Shown here piece by piece: positions 38,064 to 50,931 of a stretch of DNA of 64,000 nt. The notes below the pieces were generated by a model, which saw only the letters and a program-made list of their open reading frames with translations, was not told the origin of the DNA and did no database searches. The DNA lies in NCBI GenBank assembly GCA_019914945.1, contig CM034106.1, positions 10,168,501-10,232,500 on the forward strand. Reading direction: 5' to 3'. Origin of the DNA: Typha latifolia. Lineage: Eukaryota > Streptophyta > Magnoliopsida > Poales > Typhaceae. The number at the start of each line of letters is the position of its first letter. Positions within the stretch are counted from its first letter, which is position 1. A program made the translations under genes and the position numbers.

Positions 38064-41000
38064 AGGAGGCAAAAGTAGGAAGAAGAGAGAGATTTAAAAG
38101 AGCGGGTGGACCAGAGAGGGAGAATGACAAGGAGACAGGGGGAAAGAGATTTATATTTTGACATGTCATTATCCTCTTTCCTTTTTTCTACTTGCCTTTG
38201 ATAATATTGCCATATAAAACACTCGGACTGAAGGAAAATTTAAAAAAAAAATAAAACTCGTACTGCCGAGATGTGTATCTCTGTGGGGATTTGGTACCAC
38301 CTCAGCATCGGACACGTGGGCGAATCTGGGTTTGGGGATGGCGGTGAAGACATGGAACCCGCCGAGGAAGTCTTCAGTTTGGTCAGCAAATCTTGCTCCA
38401 TGTAACACGGGAGCGTTTGTTCTGTGGGAAATTTGCATATACAAACCTACAGTTTCGAGATTTTGCGGCTGGAACCCTCTCTTTTTTTTCACCGTTTGTT
38501 TCATTAGGCACCACAATAAGGAATTATATTTATCAACTAAAAATATAGATAGAGGGAGATAATGAAAGCACACTAACACAAAACACAAAATAAATATAAA
38601 TATACATTAAAAAAAAAGGGAGGGAGATAATGAGCAGTTGCAAAGACGGATATAGACGGAGGCAAGAGGAGATGAAATTGAGTGAAAGGAGAATAGATCT
38701 GATGGAAAAATTGGGAGAGAAACAATGGATAGAAAGAAGGAAGACGAGTGAGAATCAACTTTAGGATGGAAAATGCCTCTCCTTGAGGAAGTGAAAGATC
38801 TTCAACTGTAGCAAAGAGAAGCCCTCACAATATTTGTGAATATTTGTTTGAGATTTTTATAAAAAAAAATTTATTTTTAAAAATATACGTTTATCCAAGC
38901 AACCAAATAAATAAAGAACTCAAATTTAGAGATAGTGATAGTAAGTCCTGAGACGGGTGGGTGGCAGCCGTGGAAAACGATATTAAGGATAAAGAATGAT
39001 AATAATAATAATAAAAATAAGGTGTGGACAAATTAGGCCGAGGAGTGGTCTATTTAGCTTCCATCTCTTCACGACGGCTGATCAAAGAAATCCATCCAAG
39101 ATACCAAATTTTTGTTTAGTTGTGCAATTTTATCAACATTTGTTAATATATTGTCACTCTTTCTTCCAAGTTCCAACTACTAGTGGATGATCCAATGAGA
39201 TAATTACACATCATTCTGTAATACTTTCGTCATTTTGTAGTGATCGAGCTGTAAACATATATAAAACTTTCGACTTAATTTCCACATGATCAACTCATTA
39301 TACTGAACCCCTTTGAAATCCTCCTCTTTTGCTACCTATATATTCCAAGTTTTCAAAGTCGTAGTTTTCAGCAACTCACTTTTCTCATTTGTCTTAGTTC
39401 AACTACTATAATAATAACGTTATAGTTGCTTCCTAGCTTGACTAGGATAATAGTATTATCTAACGCTACCTAAGTAGACTTTAGCACCTTCATTCTTTAA
39501 TAGGCTTTATTATATTAAAGAGAAAGTAGAACTTCGACCATGTGGTGACAATATATAGCTTAAGCATAAGTTTAATTTAAATTGATTGTTTTCATATTGA
39601 CCATATTTCTCAAGCCTATTTTAGATTAAGTCTCATTTAATTTTAAATTCAGCTTGAATTAAACTTATATTGAATCTTGGATGACCTACACTTTGTAATA
39701 ACTATAATTAAATTAAGCCTTAATTATTTCGACAGTCTGTTCTTATACATGTGAGTCCACCTTAGAGTAATACTATCACATATAAAATAAAATAGGTACT
39801 AGATACGGAAATTAAGCACACAAAAGAACTATAAAATACTTGTTAAAGGTTGTGAAAAGGGTATCTACTTTGGAGGCAGCCATAGCTTTCATTTTTTTTA
39901 GTGACGAAGAACTCTAAATGGCGGACAACTCTCCATGAAACAGGCTACATAATCTTCTTTTTCCCAGAAAAATCCATAGACTAGAGAATCATTTCAGAAA
40001 ACGAGTTACAATTTTGATTTCTGGAGGTGGATCACTCCACTCTCCACTAACATTTTCATGGAAAGACAGGTTGGCTAAGTTGTTTGTAGTAGTGTTATTA
40101 CACCTTTTTTTTTTTTGTAAAACAAATTCTAATACGAAGATAACTAAAAAGCAACCAAATACATTCTTAAAAGAGTGGAAATAGATGAACAATCGAAACT
40201 GCTTGTTTCGATCCATTAATTGTTATTTGATGCATACTTTTTTTGAATTTAATATCATGTGTTAGATAACTAGTCGCCTCAAAATTCTAAATTGCTAGGT
40301 TATTGATTAATAATAGATAATTAAAAAAAAACAAATTAAAAGATGCTAGTTGAGGAGTTCACAACTCTAAACTGTTGGACCAACAATACTTATATTATCG
40401 TCATATCATCTTATTGGGAGACTTAGGCTGAGTAGATATCTCTCGTCACTGCTCATCCAACAATAATAATCAACTGCTATCTATGTTCCTTCCTGTTATG
40501 TTTTTTTTTTTAAATATAAACCTTCCTGTTATGTGTACTATACTTTCCTCTGTATATATGTGCAGTACGTGTGAACTACTGCAATAGTCTTTGTTTAGCT
40601 CTGTCATGCATGAAAAGGACAATGTGAACATATATAGCAGCATCTAGTTGTTGTTCTCATACAAGTTTTGAGTGGGAGAAGGTGAGATGAGATCATATTG
40701 TCTGCTGGTCGTAACCATAGCTTCTAACTAATGGCTATTAACAGTAAACACTCGAACTTTCTTCTCTGGCCATGCATTGCATTGAGATGACATCCTTATG
40801 GTTTAGGATGTCATTCTGAGTTTTTGACCGAACTAGTCTCTCTTCTAATATTAATATTTTTATTTAAAAAGAGCGGACGGCTAAAAATAAGTTGTCTTCT
40901 TAATATATATATATATAAGATGTTCATCTTATCAATAATTTATTGTGTTGGCAACTAAAACAAACTAAGATAGACCTAGTTGAATATCAAGATTTTATCT

Positions 41001-41151
41001 AATTTTTTTTTTTACTAAACTGTCTGATAACTTCAATTCTATATATATAAACCGATAATAAGATTATCATTCTATTTTGTTAACTTATAAATATAAACGC
41101 TGCATAAATTAAAATACTAATAAAAGCCCATATATTTTTCAAAACACTTAA

Positions 41152-41300
41152 GGGGTTGTTTGATTGAGAGCTTTTCTATACGCTATTATACTAATAAACG
41201 CAAATTTTAGAAAACTAATTAGTTGTATTTTAGAAAAATACAACTAATTAAATATGCGTTTAATAAATACAATATTATAAAATATAATCAATCATACTAA
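41152..41300. mobile_element. MITE-like inverted-repeat element
   Basis: The segment opens with AGGGGTTGTTTGATTGA and closes with ATAATCAATCATACT, which partly mirror each other. Inside are arms ATAAACGCA (41194-41202) and TGCGTTTAA (41255-41263), then a perfect 14-bp hairpin AATTAGTTGTATTT / AAATACAACTAATT (41217-41230, 41236-41249). Nested mirror arms in about 150 bp without coding capacity fit a small non-autonomous DNA transposon. No target-site duplication was identified. Confidence 0.45.
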
Positions 41301-42293
41301 GCTATTTATTTCTTTAGATCCAATATCTAGAGAAACATATACCTCTTGAGACACATATATTTTTAAAATATATAAGAAATCTTTGTTTTTATACCATTTG
41401 TTTTGCATTTTTCATTTATAATTTAGTGGGGGTATATAAGATATATATATTGCAGCTAATGGTATTCTAAGTTTCTAATAACGAAGCACGAAGCAAAAGT
41501 CCACGTGACATTTCTCGAGCCCCTAACAATTGCGTATAAATCGCCTGGCCTCGAGAGGACATTTTGTCCGCATCTCGGCGCACTCTTTGCAAATGGCATC
41601 ATGCCATTTTATCTTATTACAAAACACACGGCTCCATTATTCCGAGTTTACAAATTAACTTGCCATTATTTGGATATATTTATAGGATTAGCTTATAAGG
41701 AATATGAATATCATGAGCATACTCTACTATTTTATCGGTTTATCCAAATCCTACGTCATTTGAGTAATTATTTCTATCCTTGCCTTTGAATCAAAGAAAG
41801 AAACCTTCGTGGTTTCAAACTTCCAAGAAAAGTGGCTGCCCATTGTTCTTCACGGTAAAAGTGAACTTGTAACAAGAGGAATGGACAGATTAACCTCCAA
41901 AGATCTTAAAAAAGAGAACTGGAATAGTCTTTTGCTGATGTATAACGGTAATTAATTCTAAAGCATAATCCAACCTTGGCAAGTTTGACATCAGTGTGAT
42001 TTTTAATTAGTTCACTGTCAAAATTTAACTAGCAAAACTGACATTAATGCAAGAATTTTTCCATCAATAGTTAAACTCGAAGTGTAGGTATCATGTGACA
42101 ATGTTCATAGAATAAGGTTGGAGAACAAAAGGTGAAAGGAGAATAGCACAACATATCAGGTAAGCTTGATGATATTTGTTCTGCAGACATTCCTATAATT
42201 CTATTGTAACCAAGAATCACAACCCACAAAAGGAAACAAAAATCACTGCACGAGATGAGATTCAGATGCCAAATTGCATGCATGCGCCTTGGC

Positions 42294-45200
42294 TCACATG
42301 AGAGAAGAGATTCCATGTTTCCAGCTATAGGATCTCCGATTAGATTCCTGAGGTGTGAAGCTGAGTCCAAACATCTCCTTGAGGGCCCGCCCTGGCTCTA
42401 GTAGACCAATTAATCTTGCAACAAGAAGTGCGCTCTGTCTAACATGTTCAAGGTCTTCAGTTTCCGCCCACAGGAGGCGAGCAAGTTGTAGTCTTCTTTG
42501 TTTTGAGTGTAATGCGATCCCCCATTTGGTATAGATGCTCTCCCTTTCTTCCGTTGATAGTCTCTTCTGCATCTGCCTGCATAGCATCTCCCTTTCTCGT
42601 CGAAGCTTTTTCATACTGCTAAACATGAAAGCAATAGTGAAGTAAAGAGCAATTGCTTCCATCAGCATAGGAGAATATGTGGTAAAATAATAGGACGCAC
42701 CTCGAGGCTAGAGCAATATTTAGACCACTTGATGCTTCTGCTTTATTGAAGCTTCCCGTGGAGTAAGTACTTTTAAGAAAGGATAGCCTCCTAAGCTCCA
42801 CTTCCATGTAGATTGAGTCTGCAGGATCACCTTTGAAGAGTATGAAAAAGTAGGTCCTGTGGACTAGGGAAACATTACATGCATGCCAGAGCTCAATAAT
42901 TTCATGTTGCTTCTTGGCATATTCTAATGGCCATTTTGGGGAGTCTAGAACTGGATCTACCCCAATGTTCTTTATGGTTCCTTCGGCTCCAAATTCTTCA
43001 TCTGTGTTCTGTTTCAAATCCAACAACAAAATATAAGAAGGAAGTTCCTAAGAAAATATACTAGCATGCACGGATGTGGTTCCAGTTACAAAAGCAATGA
43101 TAATGATGTCTAGCAAAGAGAAAAATTATCAAGAGAGTTTGAAAGAACCATATAAACTAATTGCACCTGATAGATAGGAAAAAAAAATGAGACTGACATA
43201 CTAGACAATATTATTAGGGGACACATTTATTCGCACCTGACCAACAGTGAGTTGATTCTGATACTGAACCTGTGCCATCTCCTTCAGTTCTGAGACAAAA
43301 TCACCAATTGCAGTAAAATCAGACTCAGAACCAGCCTTATTATCTTTTGTTTTGAGTGCATCATTAAATGTGCTACTTTCAGAAACGAGAGATCCTTCTC
43401 TTGAAAATGTCTCACTTTCAGCATCATACTTCAATGCCAATCGTCTTCCTTGAAAACGTTCAGGTCTTCCCGGAAAGTCTGTCGCACATTGGCTTGGTGG
43501 AGTGCTATCATTCTGCTTCACCTCCTGGAACCAAGTAGAACGCATCAAAATGGGCCTACAGCTCCTACTTCTTCGCAGAGCCAAACCTCTAGGGTTTGAA
43601 AAATCCTTCATTGAGGACAATGGGTAAGATCCCTCAGGAGTTTCTCTAGCAAGACTGTTGAAATTCTTCCTCACATTCTGCAAATGCTGCTCCAATGTGA
43701 TAGGAGTTGCACCCAGAGGTTCAAAATCCATCTTCCTTTTAGATCTTGGATAATGGTTTCCATTAGTAGGACTTACATCCAAGTCTAGGAGACCTTTGCT
43801 TCGTTCAGATGATAAGAAATTTGAGCATGCACTTTCACCTGCCTCATTCATCTCGATACAGCGTACTTCCTTGCAAAGGTCCTCGGAATCTTCAAGGGAT
43901 GTGCGGACAAAATTGTCCTCTCTCTGATGCCGGAGTTCACTAACAGAGGGGCTGCTGACAGAATTCCTAGGTGATATAACCTTGTGGCTTTCTTTTTCAG
44001 AAATATGTAGGCAATATTCCTTTTGTAATCCATTGGACATCACAAGCCTGCGTTTCAGATGGTGATCAGTAACTTCTGACGACTCAGTTGTTGAATCCTC
44101 ATCCTCATACACACATGGTACAAAGGATGCAAATGTTTGAGAAGTAGCCTCCTACAGTAATAATTAAATATGTTAAGAACATCAAAAGCTATGTACATAA
44201 TAACCCACTCTGTAATTATGAAGCTAAGAAAGATACCCATTGTATTGAAGCACGTTCATCCCCAACAACTCGGAGCAGATCCGCTAGCCGAGACTGAGCC
44301 AGATCTCGTTGCTGCATTAACTCTTTTATTTCTTTATCCATCTGCAAAAAAGTAAGATATGAATATTTTGGCACAGTGGAACAGAGTAAATGGATTTATT
44401 GTGAAACTAATAAATAGTTGATTCTCAAATTAAAGAAAAACTCCATGTGCTCACATAAATGAATTAGTTCTTAAAGTATATGATGCAATGGGAGATTAAC
44501 ATAAACTTCAAACTCAGTTTTCAATGTTATGAATAATTGTGTACTATTTGACATGAGCTGAAATACACAAGCACATAGACGGAATGCAACATTGAAAAGT
44601 TACATACTTTTCTAATCTGGACATCCTTCTCCTTCAACAGTGCTTCAATGCTTCGAGAAGATGCTGGAATCCTCAATTCACTCTCCAATCTAGCAAGTTC
44701 CCTTTGCAAATGCTTAACTAAAGCCTTGTCAGACATGACTACATTAACTTGAGCATTGGTAACTACTTCCTTTGCACAACTTGCAAATAAAAGGGTATTC
44801 CTGGATTGTTCGATATGGCTACGTGCTGGGCTCAGAGTGCAAATAATGGCAGTTCTTGCATTACCTCCCAAGGAATGTTGTAATATACGTGTGAGCTTCG
44901 AATCTCGATAAGGTACGTGCCCGCTTCTTCCCTTGCTGTGATAACCGATAGAAATAAATAAAGTAAAAAACCAATAAATAGATAGAGGTATAGACTGTAG
45001 ATGTATTGAGGAAGGACCATGTAAACACAGATGTCAACCTTTCCAGGAAGTCAAGTGTGCAGCAAAAATAAAGAATTCAGACAGTTTTCCTCAGTTTCTG
45101 TATATGTTCCAAAACAAAGAATTCAAAGAAAATAAAGAGAAACCCCTTCTCTTTATGATTTAATTAGTCAGCAAAGGGAGGCAGTTAATTCATAAAGGTA

Positions 45201-47082
45201 ATTACTAATTAGTTCCCTTGTGTCTAATGCGTCACAAGAACAAGAAGGATGAAGTAAAATTATACGGACCTAATAGATTGATATCAACCCCAAACTACTC
45301 ATTTCAGATAGTTACTTATAATAACACATACAAGAATATGGTTTCCCAAAGTAAAGAACATTTACATAACTTATCAGATTTCAGAACATTAGGAAACCTA
45401 GTAAATTGAAATGAAGGGAGACACCTGAACTACATTTTGACCATGTGTTTTTACAACAAATGTGAAAAGAAAAAGACATAAAGAGTCATTTCCAATGTTA
45501 GAGAAAGAGAAAATGAATGAGTTCAATAACCTTAGTTTGCGGATTACAGTTCCCAGAGTAAGTAAACTTCTATTAATGTGGCAACCTTCTTTCAGTCTAG
45601 CACCAGCTGACAGTGCCTGAGATGCACGCTCACTCCCTGCCAGATCAACAAAATTCTGCATCCAAAAAAAGATAAGCGTCCTATGCTTCTTCTTTCCGGA
45701 AAAGAATTATCTCAACTAAACATTACGAAGATCTTTCATACCACACTGGCCACAAGCGTGCTTGAATTGTCCTTACCCAGAAACTCACGGGCAGAACTCT
45801 CAATGGTCTGAAACAATTAACAGATTCTAGTCAATAAGTACAGAAAATACTTTTCTTAGGAATCATCAAAAGGCACAGACCAATCTAAGTATTTGATGAG
45901 ATCTGGAGCTAGTTTCATTTAAGGAAGTCTCCCCTGTTTTTCTTTGAGCTGTACAATCAATGAGTACACAGATAAGAAGAGAGATTTCACTTATTCAAAC
46001 AAGAATTCTATCACACAGTTCTGCATTTCACCTTCACACACAGAAACAAGCTTCTTAAGATGGTCCCAGTCCCTCAGTGTCTCCTCTGTAAGTTTCTCTA
46101 TGATAGTTCCTTTCTGCAGAATGAATTGCATCAGCAATACAGAAGAATAATCAGAAGACCCAGCAATAATAACAGACCTCACCTCAGGATCATCCAAAAG
46201 CCTAAGGGGAGTGTCGTCTATACTGAGAAGATCCTTTACAGCTTCATTATAGATCTCCATTGCCGAGAATTTTAACACAAATGCTCTCTCCTCATGCTGT
46301 AACCAGTGTCTTATTTCCAATCAAACAGAAACGCAACATAGGACTGATCTTTCAATAAAAGGAAAATTAAATAAAAATCAAAATTCTGGACATTACCCTA
46401 TGTATGTAATCATATATATCGGCCACAGTATACTCAGTTATCCCTGTCATCGTATATGTCTTTCCACTGCTTGTTTGTCCATAAGCAAATATACTTGCTG
46501 CAGCAAAAACATACACAATATTTTACCTTTCCAATTTATTAGATAATTGCATAAGAGCAAAAGAGGAGATTTGGTATTAATTTCACTTACAATTAATACC
46601 ACTAACTACCGAAAGAGCAACTTCCTTTGCCCCCCATTCATACACTTCCTTCGTGCTGCACTCCGAACGAAACACCCTATCTGTCATCCAAGAAAAAATC
46701 ATGCATTTCCTTTCCTAAGCTTCTCCAATTAACATGATATCTTGTCATGTATATCAAATTCAAACACCAGCTCAAATCAACCAATAGCATTCAGCAAAAA
46801 TTAGTTCCGGAGTACAAGCCAACATACTAAGAGATCAACAGACTCACCAAATGAGTATGCAATGGGAAGCATGGAACGCTCCGGGAAGCTATTCCTGAAA
46901 ATAACGGTGGTGTCATTGATGCACTCCCAGTCGGCGGGATCGCCCCTCGCGATCTCCCTCTCGCTCAACGGCCGCAATCTCACCGACACGAGTATCTTCT
47001 CCGCCTTCCCACCGACGCCGCCACCCGGCACGGCCTCCGCGCTCTCCACCCGCGCCAACTCATCTCCGCCGACCGCCCCCAT
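42294..47082 (-). CDS. Kinesin-7 subfamily motor protein (KIN-7E/F-like, DUF3490)
   Basis: Thirteen exons: 47082-46848, 46680-46591, 46497-46397, 46296-46183, 46113-46032, 45948-45881, 45807-45742, 45655-45531, 44935-44608, 44341-44237, 44151-43237, 43008-42701, 42618-42294. They give 953 residues, all in frame. The motor spans about residues 28-350: [17 protein letters not shown] start ([14 protein letters not shown]), P-loop [10 protein letters not shown], switch I NETSSRSH, switch [10 protein letters not shown], and [21 protein letters not shown] short coiled region follows ([13 protein letters not shown], then [16 protein letters not shown]). A Ser-rich middle leads to a C-terminal DUF3490 region at about 755-945 with [21 protein letters not shown] text ([20 protein letters not shown]). 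Plus-end microtubule motors of this group act in division, some in cytokinesis. It resembles the KIN-7E/F group more than NACK1. Confidence 0.95.
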
Positions 47083-49392
47083 CCCTTCTCCTCCCCCTAA
47101 TTCCCTACACCATCTACCAAAATCTCCTTCTACTCAGTAAGAGTACAATCTTGAACACATAATTATGGCTAAGATTGTTGGAAAGTTGCTGTTGTAGGTA
47201 GAGCAAACGTCGGTGGAAGATGGTACGAGAGAATGATACACGGAGCTCATCAGGTAGCTATCGCTAACCGGACCCACATGAGATTAAATCGCTAGATCAG
47301 TAGTTAAGTTGTCAAACAAAAACAAAACTTCAACTTTATTCCTTACTTCCATCTCTGGTCATCGCCGCGAGCAAAATGTGGTGGGTTGGAAGCGTTCTTC
47401 GTTGCTCACAGATCTGAGTGGGTTGATGGTGAGGGTGAAGGGAACGAAAGGGAGGAGGGTTGGTAGATGGAATTATTACCTAGAAGAGGGGCTTTTCTGC
47501 CAAAAGTATTCTGTCTCCCAAAACTGTGCCTTTTTGGAGCTTCTCGTATGGTTTTGAGATCTCTGTAGGTTCTGAGATATCCGGAAAGGGGAAGGTGGGG
47601 GTTTAAAGTGCTAAAACTACCCACGATGCGTGTCTCCGCTTTTAAAGAGAGGTGGAGGGGACGGTGGGCTTGCTTCGACTGCACGGGGACGACCGTTCTC
47701 TAGCCTTCTTTTCTTCTTTTTTTTTTAATCACTTTCCTTTGTTCACAAGAAAATTTGTATTTTAACCCCTAACTTCTTCTTTTTTTCACTTATTTTCCTA
47801 TTCCGTTTAAACCTGCTCCCAAAGGAAGAAATATTAGAATTTTCTATTGTCCAAAAGCATGAGAATTTGTTTATATTACGAAAGTGTCTTTTACTAGATG
47901 TTATTATCTGCTTCTGCTTGATATTTGATTTATATATGTGTGTGTGTGTATATATATATATACATATATGTTTATATCAACCTCTCACCGCCTAGATTAT
48001 GAGCTTATAATAATAATAATAATAATAAGAATAAAATATTTCATGCTTTTGCAAATAGAAATTTTTTTGCAAGTGCTGTGCAAAAAATAATGAGATGGAG
48101 TTTGGTTTCGATCCACAAGTATTAGAGATGTGATTGCAACGGAACTGTCGACCAATGGTGACGGCAGCCAAATTGGCCACCAGTTTATTAATAAAAACGC
48201 ATTTTATTCCCAGATCGTAGAAGTCTTCGTAAGTATCTCTATCTAAGCTGACGAATAATATTCGAAATATCTGAGAAAGAAAAAGAAGGGTTAATATACA
48301 AATAAATACGTCAGCTAATTTAAAAAAAAAAAGAGTATCCAACTAGTGAATATATTATGATCTCTTTCGACCGTTTTCTTTGCTTTGAGAAGCAGCTCGA
48401 GGTCCGAATTCTTGTCGGTAGTCGTGTTGTGTTTCTCTTGGCTCTGTTGTTAGGAGACACCAAGATGCAGCTGAAGCAATGCTATTCTAATGAGAATTAT
48501 GAGATCATACCCTTTTAAATTGGGGTACATTCTCACCTTCTCAAGAAGAAGAAGAAAAAGAAAAGCCTATGGAAATTTATTAATTGGCATAATAATTTGT
48601 TATCCTTTACAAAATGACCTTATAATAGTAGATTTGTTAGTTTTTGACCAAAATGTAATAGTTGGTAAAATTATAACTTTATTTTACTATATTTTTAAAA
48701 CTATTTACCGAAGTACTATAGTTGCTATCAAATAAATAGCATGGAAGATAATTTCATGCAATAAAAGCAAAAGGTAGGAATATTATGTCCAAAAGCCAGG
48801 GAATAAACAATACTAAAAACTTAGGGTGTAAGTTAAAGTTATAAATTTCTCAAAAGACTAATGATCATATCAAAGAGGTGCTTGCTTAACAGGATTCCTA
48901 ACATTTTTATGTCGACCACTTGCTACCACATAACCCTTGAAGCAAAGTCTGTAAAAGTTACAGTGACACCACACAGGTACTTCTTAAAAGAATCCAATCA
49001 AAATTAATCAAGCTGCTAACAAGATTTAGAGATCCCGAAATCCAGTAACAATTACTGAACTGCTTAATCCAGTAACTTTGAGATTTGCCCACATTCACTA
49101 GCTTTTCATAATAGAGGTAGAGATAAATATATTACTTTGCAAAATTAATCATCTAAAACACACCGAATCCTTGTTAGTATCCAGCAAAAAGATTACATAG
49201 AAATGCAACCAATTGCCCATGTAATACTGTGCAAGGTTTCTGCTCAAGAATGATAATAAAGTTTTTTTTAACTACAGATCTACCTAACTACAAGAAGAAA
49301 AAAAATATATATAAGGCCATTATGTGCATTCTCAGGATATTTTTTTACTAAAGCAGCTTAAATAGAGGATCCCTTCGCTGTTGAACTATCTC
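47083..49392. other. Kinesin promoter and AT-rich intergenic DNA
   Basis: The first few hundred bases hold the kinesin leader and promoter. A (TG)n(TA)n microsatellite lies at about 47935-47970 and an (ATA)n run at 48006-48029. Remaining ORFs are short and uninformative. No gene is seen. Confidence 0.5.
47935..47972. repeat. Compound microsatellite (TG)n(TA)n
   Basis: TATATGTGTGTGTGTGTATA continues into an alternating TA run and a final CATATATG. Confidence 0.9.
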
Positions 49393-49935
49393 TTAGGCAC
49401 CAATGTCGCCTGGTGCTGTTTCGCTGACTTCTGGTTCCACCCTCTCAGCACAGCTTCTTAGTGGCACCCTAGCCCCAAATGTGGCAATCTTAAGATCAAC
49501 CATAGCGAGCTTGTCCTCCAAATGACTCAATAAACTTCTCAGTGACTTCTCAGAGCAGTTGTCTAGTAGAGGGTGCCATAGTTTGTCGTGAAGAATGGGG
49601 CAAGGTTCCTCTTGCACCTCACTACTCGAGCCTTCTTCAAGCATCCTAATGTCTTCGTTAAAGAAGTCCTTCGGACCCATTGCTTGCTTGATTTTGCCAG
49701 TTTCTTTGGCCTCAAAGTAGTTGCATATGCTTCTCTCTATGGATGGACGATCCTGAGGCCATGTTGTGAGCTCGCCATTGCCCTGAAGAGCATAGCAGAT
49801 CAAGCATACGTCAACGTCACACAAAATTGCAAGCTCAGAAGCCTTCTTTACTAGTCCTTTTCTTCTCTTCTTTAAGGCATTTTTGCGATTTCTTCTGAAC
49901 GCTTGCTCAGAAATAGGCATCGGAGCTGGATCCAT
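49393..49935 (-). CDS. Type I MADS-box transcription factor (M-gamma-like)
   Basis: This single-exon gene encodes 180 residues from ATG 49935. The MADS core is visible at about residues 14-62: RRNRKNALKKRRKGLVKKAS, ELAILCDVDVCLICYALQGN, then ELTTWPQD. The W-P-ending sheet and the intronless coding region are typical of type I M-gamma factors (AGL80/PHERES relatives), which work in the female gametophyte and endosperm. The usual N-terminal arm (MGRxKIxL...I) is replaced by MDPAPMPISEQAF, so DNA contacts of the arm may differ or be lost. There is no K domain, as expected for type I. A non-coding first exon with its own TATA box is possible at 50.9 kb. Expression and function are uncertain. Confidence 0.85.
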   Translation of the reverse strand: MDPAPMPISEQAFRRNRKNALKKRRKGLVKKASELAILCDVDVCLICYALQGNGELTTWPQDRPSIERSICNYFEAKETGKIKQAMGPKDFFNEDIRMLEEGSSSEVQEEPCPILHDKLWHPLLDNCSEKSLRSLLSHLEDKLAMVDLKIATFGARVPLRSCAERVEPEVSETAPGDIGA

Positions 49936-50406
49936 GTTAGTAGGAGGGAGGAGGAATATTGAAATCTTCCTTTCTTTGGGACCTATAAAGGATAAGCGTA
50001 ATCCTAATTGGTCAGACTTGCATGAGTAAAAATAGAGAGATTTGCAATCATAACCCTACAATAACAATTTCACGGTTCATGCTGTGTGTTTTCAATTTTT
50101 GCAAATCACACCCAGCCAGCAAATATTTTAGATATTTTCACGCGCAACGTATTGAACTAATAAAATATTCTTGTTTTCATACTATCCACCCTAATGAACA
50201 ATGATGTTAGGATTAACCTAATCCAACATACCTTTTCGCATGCATTATGAAAAAGGCTAGAGCAATGTGCCAATACTGAAAATGCAGGGTGTGGATCACA
50301 AAAGTGTTAAAAGGTACATTGTTAAATGCAAATTTCCCTAAATTGTAATATGGGGCTTAATCTGCGGTTTATAACATATGCCCAAATGCGGTTGAATTCC
50401 TCAATC

Positions 50407-50441
50407 TAAGAGAAGAGAAGAGAAGAGAAGAGAAGAGAAGG
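50407..50441. repeat. (AGAGA)n minisatellite
   Basis: About six tandem copies of a 5-bp GAGAA unit. Confidence 0.9.
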
Positions 50442-50854
50442 TATGAAACATATGCGACTATCTAAAATCTTAATTTAGTCGGCAAATTAGATAGCAAAGT
50501 ATTCCAATCAACCAACCTTACAATAATTAGTAAGAACAGCAAGAACACTACAAATAAAAGAGTAAATTACACTTCTCTTTAGGAAACCTAGTCTTACAAA
50601 CTTAGATCAATAGCCAAATTGTGACATATAAAAACAAAATGCTACTAAAGGAGAACTGGCACCAACAAACAACAAGCATCATACAATTGAAAACTTTTAG
50701 GTATATTACCACGATACAAATTCTCGAGTATTCAACAACATACAAAAGAAAAGGAAAAAGATTGAGAACAATTAGCCTAGAAGAACCAAAACCAACCTAA
50801 GATGGCAATAATTTAGATGAATTCGAAGAGGAGGAGAACAAGGTGAGAACTTAC

Positions 50855-50931
50855 TTCGAAGAGGAGACGGCGACGGCGACGGCGACTCGCAGAATATCCA
50901 GACGAGGTTTAGGTAACGGGATTATTTATAG
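50855..50931 (-). promoter_or_regulatory. Possible TATA box and non-coding first exon of the MADS gene
   Basis: The minus strand has CTATAAATAATCC (TATA at 50923-50931), then a C/G-rich leader with CGCCGT repeats, and the donor CTTCGAA|GTAAGT at 50855/50854. A usable acceptor, TTTATAG, lies at 49983-49985, 47 nt before the MADS ATG, which would make an 872-nt leader intron. This is inference; the tract before the acceptor is not very pyrimidine-rich. Confidence 0.35.

Larger units (their letters stand above)
37864..42293. other. Intergenic region between CRK and kinesin
   Basis: CRK promoter sequence is on the left. The rest is AT-rich, with an (AAT)n run near 38995-39016, poly-T at 40103-40115, AT tracts near 40900 and 41440, and a hairpin element at 41.2 kb (separate entry). 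A 94-codon ORF at 41505 begins with GTG and has no recognisable content. The kinesin 3' UTR probably lies at 42060-42293. Confidence 0.5.

Noticed and set aside
41505..41789. A 94-codon open frame on the + strand between CRK and kinesin
   Set aside because: It starts at GTG, has no ATG near the start, no domain or signal peptide, and lies in AT-rich spacer DNA.
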